From positions 1-5,176 of the forward strand of contig JBEKYH010000380.1 in NCBI GenBank assembly GCA_049511115.1: a stretch of DNA of 5,176 nt, in the 5' to 3' direction. Of this stretch, positions 1-5,008 are shown one piece after another. The stretch's first letter is position 1. Every line of letters begins with the position of its first letter. This DNA comes from JBEKYH01 sp049511115 (GTDB lineage: Bacteria > Planctomycetota > Phycisphaerae > Tepidisphaerales > Tepidisphaeraceae). The notes under the pieces are model-generated. The model was not told the DNA's origin, did not search any database, and saw only the letters and a list, made by a program, of their open reading frames with translations. The position numbers and the translations under genes were made by a program.

Positions 1-301
1 GCCCCGTCGCCTGCTGCGCCGCAGCCGTGAACGGCTGCTGGCACTGGTTCTGGCAAAAGTTCAGTTGCGCGGGAGTGGCCACCGTCACCTGAATCACGCC
101 GTTGGTGAGCTGGCGCGGGGCCATCTGGTCGAACCAGACGCGGTGAAGCGTCGGGTGCCCGACGCGGACAATCTGCAAAATGCGATCCCACACCGCTGGA
201 TCGACAGGCGTGGGTTCCAGCGGGCGGCGAGCGGGGTTCTCCCGAGCGGGTGTCTCCCTGGTCACCGTCGCGCGGGCCGCGGGCGAATGAATGGTCTGCA
301 T
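1..301 (-). CDS. dnaA: Chromosomal replication initiator DnaA, N-terminal part (3' end outside window)
   Basis: Only the first 100 codons are present; the gene runs off the left edge. Residues 1-37 are Pro/Arg/Thr-rich and probably disordered. From about residue 38 the frame reads as DnaA domain I: VWDRILQIVRVGHPTLHRVWFDQM, split here as VWDRILQIV then HRVWFDQM, followed by AP..L.NGVIQVTVATPAQLNF and QQPFTAAAQQATG. This is the family's pattern of a Trp near the start, a WF pair, 'l.p..l..g.l.v.v' and a C-terminal helix ending in '..A...tG'. Domain I mediates DnaA self-association and helicase loading; the AAA+ and DNA-binding domains would lie beyond the window. The ATG at 301 has no recognisable Shine-Dalgarno (upstream bases GAGCTTAACTGACC), so the start rests on being the first Met of the open frame. 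It lies 224 bp downstream of the uracil-DNA glycosylase gene on the same strand. The identification is from pattern only; another protein with a DnaA_N-like domain is possible. Confidence 0.72.
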   Translation of the reverse strand, partial: MQTIHSPAARATVTRETPARENPARRPLEPTPVDPAVWDRILQIVRVGHPTLHRVWFDQMAPRQLTNGVIQVTVATPAQLNFCQNQCQQPFTAAAQQATG

Positions 302-381
302 GGTCAGTTAAGCTCAGCTAAATATTTTGGACTTCTTTTCGTTTCATTACGTTTCCGTCAACCGTTCGGCGAAAGGGGCGG

Positions 382-412
382 ATTGTACACATTGGACGGG
401 GTCAGTGGGCAA
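382..412 (-). promoter_or_regulatory. Candidate sigma70-type promoter for dnaA
   Basis: On the minus strand there is TTGCCC (412-407) and TACAAT (387-382) separated by 19 bp. The -10 matches 5 of 6 consensus positions and the -35 matches 4 of 6. The spacer is longer than the optimal 17. Transcription would start near 375, giving a leader of about 73 nt before the dnaA ATG. The -10 overlaps a DnaA-box-like nonamer (TTGTACACA, plus strand 383-391, two mismatches to TTATCCACA), which would fit DnaA autoregulation but is weak. Confidence 0.35.
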
Positions 413-440
413 AAAAATTCGCGGAGCAACATCCCTGCGC
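411..440 (-). terminator. Possible intrinsic terminator after the UDG gene
   Basis: Read on the minus strand, CGC-(A)-GGG (439-433) can pair with TCC-GCG (425-420) with one bulged A and one G-U pair, leaving a 7-nt loop. Two bases later comes a run of seven T (417-411). It lies about 90 nt beyond the UDG stop and just before the candidate dnaA promoter, where a terminator would be expected. The stem is short and bulged, so this is tentative. Confidence 0.3.
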
Positions 441-525
441 CTGCGCCAACTTTTTTTCCCGGCGCAAATCCCTATCCGCAATACGTCTGCGCGAAGAAGG
501 GAGCTTGTTGATAAGAAAAAAATTC

Positions 526-1491
526 TCAATCCACAGCCGCGCCGCGCGCCGGCGCCTTCATCCCCAACTCCGCCATGACCTTCTTTAAATCGCTCCAGAC
601 CGCGGCGCGATTCTCCGGCGTGTACGAGCGCAGCAGATAAGACGGGTGATACGTGGGCATGAGCTTGATTCCCCGCCATTGCTGCCAGATTCCCCGCAGG
701 CGGCCCATGGTGCTGCTGGTATTCAGCATGTATTTAGCTGACGACAGGCCGAGCGTCACGATGACTCGGGGCCGGACGATTTCGATTTGGCGCAGAAGGT
801 ACGGCGTGCACGCGCCTACCTCGTCGGGCGCGGGCACGCGATTGCCCGGCGGCCGGCATTTGACGACGTTGCCGATGTAAACCTGCTCGCGCCGCAGGCC
901 CATCCCGACGATCATTTTGTCGAGCAAAACCCCGGCCCGCCCCACAAACGGCCGGCCCTGCAAATCTTCGTCTTCGCCAGGGCCTTCACCAATGAAGAAG
1001 ATCGCCGCATCCACATCCCCTTCCCCAAACACCGTATTATTGCGCGTCCGGCACAGCACACATCGCGTGCACGGTTTTACCTCGGATGTATCGATCACGG
1101 CCAGACGCGCGATTTTCTCTTCTCGCGACAGGACTGGCAATTTCAAGAGATCGGGACCGCCAGGCAAGATCCCCGCATCCGGAGTTTCAAAAAGCGCCGG
1201 ACCAATCGAAGGCGCTACTGGAACCGCTACCGCCGCCGCAGGTCGAGGCTTGTCTGGTCCCCTCTCCATGCCCGCCGTGAGCGACGTCGAACGGTACTCA
1301 GGGAGAGGGTTAGGGTGAGGGTCGCGTTTTTGAATAGGGATAGCCGCTCTCCGTTCCGAAGAACCCTCACCCCCGACCTGTCCCTGAGCACTTGGAGAGG
1401 GAACCGGAGGCCTCCGCACCGAATGCAGGCCCATGGCCCGTTCAGCCTGCAGCCAAAGCCTTACCCTCGGTCTTAATTGCGGCTGGCTCAT
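526..1491 (-). CDS. Uracil-DNA glycosylase, family 4 (Fe-S type), with a repeat-expanded N-terminal extension
   Basis: The 321-aa product removes uracil from DNA as the first step of base excision repair. The catalytic domain spans about residues 125-311. Four cysteines fit the family-4 iron-sulfur cluster: C141 and C144 (CxxC), then C212 and C228, 16 apart as in thermophilic family-4 enzymes; C147 is an extra Cys. Motif 1 is GEGPGEDED (168-176), close to the family's GEAPGEEED, and motif 2 is HPSYLLR (282-288). Residues 1-124 are an unconserved linker rich in Pro, Ala and Arg. Residues about 29-79 are encoded by a palindromic repeat (1256-1405) and include PHPNPLPE. The ATG at 1491 overlaps the Uma2 stop (ATGA) and is preceded by GAGAAG, so translational coupling favours this start. 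A shorter product beginning at Met75, inside the repeat, cannot be excluded. Enzyme identity is confident; only the true N-terminus is uncertain. Confidence 0.93.
   Translation of the reverse strand: MSQPQLRPRVRLWLQAERAMGLHSVRRPPVPSPSAQGQVGGEGSSERRAAIPIQKRDPHPNPLPEYRSTSLTAGMERGPDKPRPAAAVAVPVAPSIGPALFETPDAGILPGGPDLLKLPVLSREEKIARLAVIDTSEVKPCTRCVLCRTRNNTVFGEGDVDAAIFFIGEGPGEDEDLQGRPFVGRAGVLLDKMIVGMGLRREQVYIGNVVKCRPPGNRVPAPDEVGACTPYLLRQIEIVRPRVIVTLGLSSAKYMLNTSSTMGRLRGIWQQWRGIKLMPTYHPSYLLRSYTPENRAAVWSDLKKVMAELGMKAPARGAAVD
1256..1405. repeat. Imperfect palindromic repeat of the PHPNPLP-encoding type, inside the UDG gene
   Basis: Outer arms 1256-1267 (GGTCCCCTCTCC) and 1394-1405 (GGAGAGGGAACC) are complementary at 11 of 12 positions. 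Inner arms 1297-1322 and 1363-1388 are complementary at 21 of 26 positions, sharing ACCCTCACCC and TCCCTGAG blocks, around a 40-nt centre. The left half carries 24 nt more than the right between outer and inner arms. The ACCCTCACCC..ACCCTCTCCCTGAG core resembles a widespread small palindromic repeat that appears in databases as peptides of the form PHPNPLPEGEG. Its length is a multiple of three here and it has no stop in the UDG frame. Confidence 0.75.
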
Positions 1492-2087
1492 CGCTTCTCA
1501 TTCCGCCCGGCGGCAAAAACCGCCGCCACGTCGGCGGTGAACCCTTCGAGCAACGCGGATTGCACTTCGCCACTCGCGGTTGCCGCCGAATGCGTCACAT
1601 ACTCGCCATTTTCAAGACGAAGCACCTCAACCGCTTGACGGCGGGGATGAATAATCCAATATTCACGAATCCCCGCTCCCGCATACAACCGCCGCTTGAC
1701 CACCAAATCGCGGCCCGGCTCATCCTCGCTGACGACCTCCATCACCAAATCTGCGCCGTTCCAATACCGATTGTCCTGTAGCGCGGCATTCGGTTGGAAC
1801 ATAAACACCACGTCCGGCTCGCGGAAATGCCCATCAGCAAGCCTGATCCGCACCGGCGCCATCAAGGCTTCGCCGGTTCCCATCGGCTCGATGAAAGCTT
1901 TCAGCAGACTCACCAGAAACCACACGATGCGCTGGTGCTCAATCGTCGGCATCGGCAGTACCTCGATTTGTCCGTTGAGAAACTCCGCCAGGCGATTGGT
2001 GTGATCTGTAAAAAGCAGGTAGTCGCTCTCGGCTAAATGCCCTTGATTGGGAAAGAGTCGGGAGATGTCGCTGGGGGCCATCGCCAT
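1488..2087 (-). CDS. Uma2 family (DUF820) PD-(D/E)XK nuclease-like protein
   Basis: The 199-aa product is a full-length member by the family's usual size of about 190-200 residues. The family is annotated as putative restriction-endonuclease-like; the physiological role and substrate are unknown for most members. Visible core: EHQRIV (50-55, the conserved His region), FREPDVVFM (88-96, with D92 as first acidic residue), DLVMEVVSEDE (113-123, with E117), D127 and K131 followed by Y135, then IREYWIIHPRRQAVEVLRL (140-158). D92, E117 and K131 fit the PD-(D/E)XK catalytic set, so the fold looks intact. The ATG at 2087 has an AAGG seven bases upstream; Met3 is an alternative start. The stop overlaps the UDG start by four bases (ATGA), so the two genes are probably one transcript, which is an unusual pairing. 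A TATAAT box lies just upstream. Uma2 genes are multicopy in many planctomycetes and cyanobacteria, so the linkage may be incidental. Confidence 0.88.
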   Translation of the reverse strand: MAMAPSDISRLFPNQGHLAESDYLLFTDHTNRLAEFLNGQIEVLPMPTIEHQRIVWFLVSLLKAFIEPMGTGEALMAPVRIRLADGHFREPDVVFMFQPNAALQDNRYWNGADLVMEVVSEDEPGRDLVVKRRLYAGAGIREYWIIHPRRQAVEVLRLENGEYVTHSAATASGEVQSALLEGFTADVAAVFAAGRNEKR

Positions 2088-2108
2088 CGTGTTGCCTTGT
2101 GACGGCGA

Positions 2109-2114
2109 ATTATA
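2109..2114 (-). promoter_or_regulatory. Candidate -10 element for the Uma2-UDG transcript
   Basis: A perfect TATAAT on the minus strand lies 22 bp before the Uma2 ATG, so transcription would begin near 2102 with a leader of about 14 nt that still includes the AAGG at the ribosome site. No convincing -35 is seen 16-18 bp upstream. Two small stems lie further upstream: CCGAT/ATCGG at 2134-2147 and ATTTCC/GGAAAT at 2159-2175. Neither has a T run. Confidence 0.4.
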
Positions 2115-2184
2115 TCCAAGAGATCACTTACGTCCGATAGAAATCGGCCGGTTCGTGAATTTCCGTTTGGGAAATCTGGGCTAC

Positions 2185-2520
2185 TTAAGCCAACTGCAAT
2201 TCCGCCTGAGCGGCGATGAATTGAGCCAGGGCGTAGACGGCGGCTTCGCGTTCGCAGGAGCCGACTACCGTGCCATGGCGTTCGTCGGCGGCATGGGAGG
2301 GGTCGAGGTCTTCGCCGACCGGACACCACGTCGCCTGGTAACAGTTGAACATCAAGTTGGGCTTGATGGAGAGCCGCAATCCGGCCTTGCCGAAATGGCC
2401 TTGGACGGTAAAGAGCGTCGGATAGCGGCGGCCGTCGCCAAGCCGCTCCAGTTCAGTGCCGGTCTCCGAAGGAACCCATCCCACCTCGTAAAGGCGGTCG
2501 ACCGCATAATCGAGATTCAT
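2185..2520 (-). CDS. Conserved-looking hypothetical protein, 111 aa
   Basis: I do not recognise a named domain. The product is small, soluble and acidic, with no signal peptide or membrane segment. It starts MNLDYAVDRLYEVGW and has a central RRYPTLFTVQGHF / LRLSIKPNLMFNCYQATW segment that looks like beta strands. It ends with an EREAAVYALAQFIAAQAEL helix. Two Cys, several Trp and a GEDLDPSHAADERHGTVVG stretch suggest a conserved fold rather than a chance frame. The ATG at 2520 is chosen because GAGAGGAG lies six bases upstream. A GTG at 2541 would add seven residues but would place that ribosome site inside the gene. Short proteins of this style occur in planctomycete genomes in my recollection; no function is known to me. 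It is 97 bp upstream of the Uma2 gene on the same strand, with a separate TATAAT in between, so operon membership is uncertain. Confidence 0.75.
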   Translation of the reverse strand: MNLDYAVDRLYEVGWVPSETGTELERLGDGRRYPTLFTVQGHFGKAGLRLSIKPNLMFNCYQATWCPVGEDLDPSHAADERHGTVVGSCEREAAVYALAQFIAAQAELQLA

Positions 2521-2607
2521 ATCCGACTCCTCTCTAACCACTGTTGCCGCAGTGCGAAAAATAAATTTTTCCGATACTTGCCCCGGACGGCGACAACGTG
2601 GACAATC

Positions 2608-2637
2608 ATCTTATCCGACTAATCGGTCCGCTGCCAA
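2608..2637 (-). promoter_or_regulatory. Candidate promoter for the 111-aa hypothetical gene
   Basis: On the minus strand, TTGGCA (2637-2632, five of six consensus positions) and TAAGAT (2613-2608, four of six) are separated by 18 bp. The start would be near 2600, leaving a leader of about 80 nt before the ATG at 2520. The spacer contains CCGATTAGTCGG (2626-2615), a short dyad that could be an operator but has arms of only 4 bp. Confidence 0.35.
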
Positions 2638-2675
2638 CAAAATTGAACTTTTTCCACATCGGCCTTCGCAGCGGA
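2627..2675. repeat. Inverted repeat enclosing a DnaA-box-like site
   Basis: TCCGCTGC (2627-2634) and GCAGCGGA (2668-2675) are perfect 8-bp inverted copies separated by 33 bp of A/T-richer sequence. The enclosed segment contains TTTTCCACA (2650-2658), which matches the relaxed DnaA-box consensus TTWTNCACA. The structure sits between two divergent genes and overlaps the -35 of the candidate leftward promoter. Confidence 0.4.
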
Positions 2676-2762
2676 GACGTACAATTCGGCAAGATGGATG
2701 CAATTCTGGATTTTTTTTGATCGCCGGACAGTTACAGGAGCGGGAGAAAGAAACGATTGTTC

Positions 2763-4037
2763 ATGAGCGACCGGCCCGATAACCAGGCTTTGCCGTCTGA
2801 TACCCCACGTTTGCAATCGCCTCGCATGCGCCATCGCGCAAGAAACCATCAATCCGCGCACGCCGAAGAGGCCGGCGAGGAAACCCAGACCATTGACCAC
2901 CCGCTCGTCCCGCGCGGCAAGGCGGATGTGGTAGTCACCACCGACGCCCTCCAGCAGCTTTGCAATTCATTGCGGGCCGCCGCCAGCTTCGCCTATGACA
3001 GCGAGTTTATCGGGGAGCAGAGCTATATCCCCAAGCTCTGCCTGATTCAGGTTGCTTCCCCGACCCAGGTGACTCTCATCGACCCATTGGCCGGCCTCGA
3101 TCTGACCCCCTTCTGGCGCCTCATCTGCGATGCATCGGTCGAAAAGATCGTGCATGCCGGCCAGCAGGACGTCGAGCCGGTCTTCCGCCTTGTCGGCGCG
3201 CCGCCGGCAAACATTTTTGATACCCAAATCGCCGCTGGGTTCATCGGCCTCCCCTATCCCCTTTCGCTCCTGCGCCTGGTTCACGAACTCGTCGGCGTGC
3301 GCCTGGGCAAGGGGCTCACCTTCACGAGCTGGGATCAGCGCCCCCTCTCGAGCCAGCAACTTCGCTACGCCGCCGATGACGTGCGTTATCTTCCCGCCGC
3401 GCGCGCCGAACTGCGTCGGCGACTGGAAGCCTCCGGACATGCCGCCTGGGCCGCCGAGGAATGCGGCCACTTGTGCCGCGGCAGCCCCAGCCGCTTTGAT
3501 CCCGATGAATCCTTCCTGAAAATCCGCGGCGCCGCCGGAATGGAAGCGCGCAACCTGGCGGTCCTGAGAGAGCTCGCCATCTGGCGCGATAGCGCCGCGC
3601 GGGCGGCCGATGTTCCGCCGCGAACGTTTTTGCGTGATGAAGTCTTGGTGGGCCTGGCGAAATCGCCCGCGACCAGCGCCGAGCGGCTGTCGCGCGTTCG
3701 CGGCCTGCCCCGGTCAGTTGAATCCGAACACGGCGCGCAGATCGTCGGCGCGACGCAAAAGGCCCTGTCCCTCCCCCGCGATCAGTGGCCGCAAGCCGCG
3801 CAATTTGAACCCACCCCCCGCGAGAAATTCCAATGCGACGCCCTTTGGGCCGCCGCTCAGCACGCCTGCTTTGGAAAACAGATCGACCCTAACCTGGTCG
3901 CCAGCCGCCAGGATATCACTGACCTCCGCCGGGCCGTGATCGCCGGTGAAGATTTGAATGAACATCGCCTCATGCAAGGCTGGCGCCGCGCCGCCGTGGG
4001 CGAGAAACTCGCGGAATGGGCCAGGGAACAGGCTTAA
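2763..4037 (+). CDS. rnd: Ribonuclease D (DEDDy 3'-5' exoribonuclease with HRDC domain)
   Basis: The 424-aa product is a 3'-5' exoribonuclease of the tRNA-maturation type. The exonuclease domain covers about residues 54-222. Exo I is AYDSEF with D79 and E81, Exo II is VHAGQQD with D136, and Exo III is YAADDVRYL with Y202 and D206, so all DEDDy metal ligands and the catalytic Tyr are present. FDTQIAAGF (152-160) and WDQRPLSSQQL (190-200) are further family signatures. The HRDC helical region spans about 262-338 (NLAVLRELAIWRD to GAQIVGATQKAL), followed by a C-terminal helical region to 424. Residues 1-53 are a polar extension absent from typical RNase D. The start is ambiguous: the ATG at 2763 lies 16 bases after GGGAG (2742-2746), whereas a TTG at 2757 lies 10 bases after it and would add two residues. 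Diverges from the 111-aa gene; 332 bp precede rpsD. Confidence 0.93.
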   Translation: MSDRPDNQALPSDTPRLQSPRMRHRARNHQSAHAEEAGEETQTIDHPLVPRGKADVVVTTDALQQLCNSLRAAASFAYDSEFIGEQSYIPKLCLIQVASPTQVTLIDPLAGLDLTPFWRLICDASVEKIVHAGQQDVEPVFRLVGAPPANIFDTQIAAGFIGLPYPLSLLRLVHELVGVRLGKGLTFTSWDQRPLSSQQLRYAADDVRYLPAARAELRRRLEASGHAAWAAEECGHLCRGSPSRFDPDESFLKIRGAAGMEARNLAVLRELAIWRDSAARAADVPPRTFLRDEVLVGLAKSPATSAERLSRVRGLPRSVESEHGAQIVGATQKALSLPRDQWPQAAQFEPTPREKFQCDALWAAAQHACFGKQIDPNLVASRQDITDLRRAVIAGEDLNEHRLMQGWRRAAVGEKLAEWAREQA

Positions 4038-4080
4038 GCGAACCGACGAAGCGGCGCCAAATGCGGCGGAGCCTATCGCC

Positions 4081-4158
4081 ATGGCGGCCTTGGAACCGAT
4101 AATTCCGGCAGGCTTCTTGCCGTGGTATAATCCGTGGAAGATCGACGGATCCCGATAA
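4081..4158 (+). CDS. Possible 25-aa small ORF downstream of RNase D
   Basis: The frame reads MAALEPIIPAGF then LPWYNPWKIDGSR and stop. GGCGGAG precedes the ATG with nine intervening bases, an acceptable ribosome site. The peptide is hydrophobic and aromatic in the middle with a basic end. Against it: the frame is part of a longer chance frame that overlaps the end of the RNase D gene, it contains a TATAAT likely used as a promoter, and I recognise no family. Reported as a candidate only. Confidence 0.15.
   Translation: MAALEPIIPAGFLPWYNPWKIDGSR
4126..4131 (+). promoter_or_regulatory. TATAAT -10 element upstream of rpsD
   Basis: A perfect TATAAT, with only a poor -35 (TTCCGG at 4103-4108, 17-bp spacer). 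A 7-bp stem with a 3-nt loop (4106-4112 with 4116-4122) overlaps the spacer. It would give a leader of roughly 230 nt for rpsD. Secondary to the promoter at 4166-4193. Confidence 0.35.
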
Positions 4159-4165
4159 ATCCAGC

Positions 4166-4193
4166 TTGTTACATTCCTCCGACTCTGTATACT
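4166..4193 (+). promoter_or_regulatory. Main candidate promoter of rpsD
   Basis: TTGTTA (4166-4171, four of six) and TATACT (4188-4193, five of six) are spaced by 16 bp. Transcription would start near 4200, producing a leader of about 170 nt before the rpsD ATG. This is the best-matched sigma70-like promoter in the window and sits directly ahead of the structured leader. Confidence 0.55.
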
Positions 4194-4242
4194 ACTCGCC
4201 CCCTTGCCCTTCTTCGCAAATCCCGTCGATTTGCCAGGCCAG

Positions 4243-4354
4243 GGTTGGCTGAACATGCCTCAAAACCACGTTCAGCCGGTCGAGCGCGTAAGACGTATAG
4301 CCAAAGAAAATTTGGCGTCCGCCGCGCCTGTTTTGAGACGCCCAATTCGGGCGT
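4243..4354 (+). promoter_or_regulatory. Structured rpsD mRNA leader with predicted pseudoknot; candidate S4 autoregulatory site
   Basis: Stem P1 pairs 4243-4254 with 4270-4281: 8 contiguous Watson-Crick pairs (GGCTGAAC/GTTCAGCC), three G-U pairs and a closing G-C, with a 15-nt loop. P2 pairs GCCAAA (4300-4305) with TTTGGC (4311-4316) around GAAAA. P3 pairs ACGCCC (4338-4343) with GGGCGT (4349-4354) around AATTC. The P1 loop contains CTCAAAAC (4259-4266), an exact complement of GTTTTGAG (4330-4337), which abuts P3. This loop-to-downstream pairing makes a pseudoknot. P3 ends immediately before GGAAAG (4355-4360), the likely ribosome site nine bases before the ATG. S4 is known to repress its own synthesis through leader structures in E. 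coli (alpha operon pseudoknot) and B. subtilis (rpsD leader). That this RNA does the same is inference. Confidence 0.5.
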
Positions 4355-4369
4355 GGAAAGTGAAGTCCC

Positions 4370-4966
4370 ATGGGCCGTTATCTAGGTCCCAAGGTAAAGC
4401 TGTCTCGTCGCGTCGGCGTTCCCATTGCCGACATCCCCAAGCACACGGCCAAGGAACTCGAGCTTCCCGGCATGCACGGCTATCGCGGCCGGCGCAATAC
4501 CGAATATGGCGTGCGCCTCAACGAAAAGCAGAAGCTCCGTTTTCATTACGGAATGCTCGAGCGCCAGTTCCGCCGCTTCCTGGACCATGCCAAAAAGTCC
4601 AAGGGCAACACGGCCAATTCGCTGATGCAGTTGCTTGAGCGTCGTCTGGACAACGTCGTCCGCCGCCTCGGCGTGGCCCGCACCATCTGGGCCGCCCGCC
4701 AGCTCGTTGCGCATGGTCATGTCGTCGTGGATGGCCACAAGACCGATATCCCCAGCTACCTGGTCGAGCCGGGCCAGACGATCACCTTTAAGGAAAGCAT
4801 TCAGAAGGTATTGCGCGAGAACATGGAACAGAACGCCGGCCACAACGTCCCCAACTGGCTGGAATGGCAGCCGGTGCAGATGATCGCCAAGATCAACGCC
4901 CTGCCGGTGCTCGAGGACGTGCCTTTTGAGGTAAACCTCAATCTGATCATCGAATTTTATCGTTAA
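4370..4966 (+). CDS. rpsD: 30S ribosomal protein S4, zinc-free type
   Basis: The 198-aa product binds 16S rRNA early in small-subunit assembly. The N-terminal region starts MGRYLGPKVKLSRRVG and continues with GMHGYRGRR and EKQKLRFHYGMLERQFRRF (52-70). The S4 RNA-binding domain lies at about 91-152: RRLDNVVRRLGVARTIWAARQLV, HGHVVVDG, TDIPSYLVEPGQTI. The C-terminus, DVPFEVNLNLIIEFYR, ends as S4 normally does. There is no cysteine anywhere, so it is the zinc-independent (C-minus) form. Length is normal. The ATG at 4370 is supported by the conserved MGRY start and a GGAAAG nine bases upstream. The gene appears monocistronic: a promoter and structured leader precede it and an intrinsic terminator follows 43 bp after the stop. 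It is therefore separate from the alpha operon (rpsM-rpsK-rpsD-rpoA-rplQ) arrangement of E. coli. Identity is certain. Confidence 0.98.
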   Translation: MGRYLGPKVKLSRRVGVPIADIPKHTAKELELPGMHGYRGRRNTEYGVRLNEKQKLRFHYGMLERQFRRFLDHAKKSKGNTANSLMQLLERRLDNVVRRLGVARTIWAARQLVAHGHVVVDGHKTDIPSYLVEPGQTITFKESIQKVLRENMEQNAGHNVPNWLEWQPVQMIAKINALPVLEDVPFEVNLNLIIEFYR

Positions 4967-5008
4967 TAGTATTGTGCCTTGGTTATCGGACGTTTGCGAA
5001 AATCATGG

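Larger units (their letters stand above)
302..535. other. dnaA-upstream intergenic region; candidate oriC / DnaA-binding region
   Basis: This gap is markedly more A/T-rich than its surroundings. It has two identical AAAAAAATTC tracts (411-420, 516-525), a T7 tract (451-457) and an A/T-rich stretch at 307-350. DnaA-box-like nonamers compared with TTATCCACA are: TTATCAACA on minus 514-506 (one mismatch), CAATCCACA on plus 527-535 (two), CTATCCGCA on plus 472-480 (two) and TTGTACACA on plus 383-391 (two). Known context: bacterial origins often lie next to dnaA and combine DnaA boxes with an AT-rich unwinding element. No box is a perfect match, so function as an origin is inference. Confidence 0.33.

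Noticed and set aside
65..511. 148-codon plus-strand frame across dnaA and its upstream gap
   Set aside because: Antisense to the DnaA domain I coding sequence and extends through the AT-rich intergenic region without domain features.
526..555. GC-rich hairpin (GCGCCG/CGGCGC, 539-544 with 550-555) before the T7 run at 522-516 as a UDG terminator
   Set aside because: Sixteen bases separate the stem from the T run, and the stem lies inside the UDG coding sequence; the hairpin at 439-420 with its T7 tail fits better.
1256..1405. Repeat considered as a CRISPR array or insertion-sequence ends
   Set aside because: There is one pair of inverted arms, no regular spacers, no transposase frame and no visible target duplication.
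787..1476. 229-codon open frame on the plus strand
   Set aside because: Antisense to the uracil-DNA glycosylase; the product is Arg/Pro-rich with no domain, typical of a shadow frame.
2159..2175. ATTTCC/GGAAAT stem downstream of the 111-aa gene as a terminator
   Set aside because: The stem has only 6 bp and lacks a T run on the minus strand.
2047..2622. 191-codon open frame on the plus strand opposite the Uma2 upstream region and the 111-aa gene
   Set aside because: It runs antisense to a minus-strand gene that has a strong ribosome site and a natural-looking protein. Its own composition shows no recognisable motif.
4106..4122. 7-bp hairpin with a 3-nt loop after RNase D considered as a terminator
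   Set aside because: No T run follows; the downstream bases are TGGTATAATCC, which look like a promoter -10.
3714..4256. 180-codon open frame on the minus strand
   Set aside because: It lies mostly antisense to RNase D and continues through the rpsD promoter; GC-rich coding DNA often leaves such antisense frames open.
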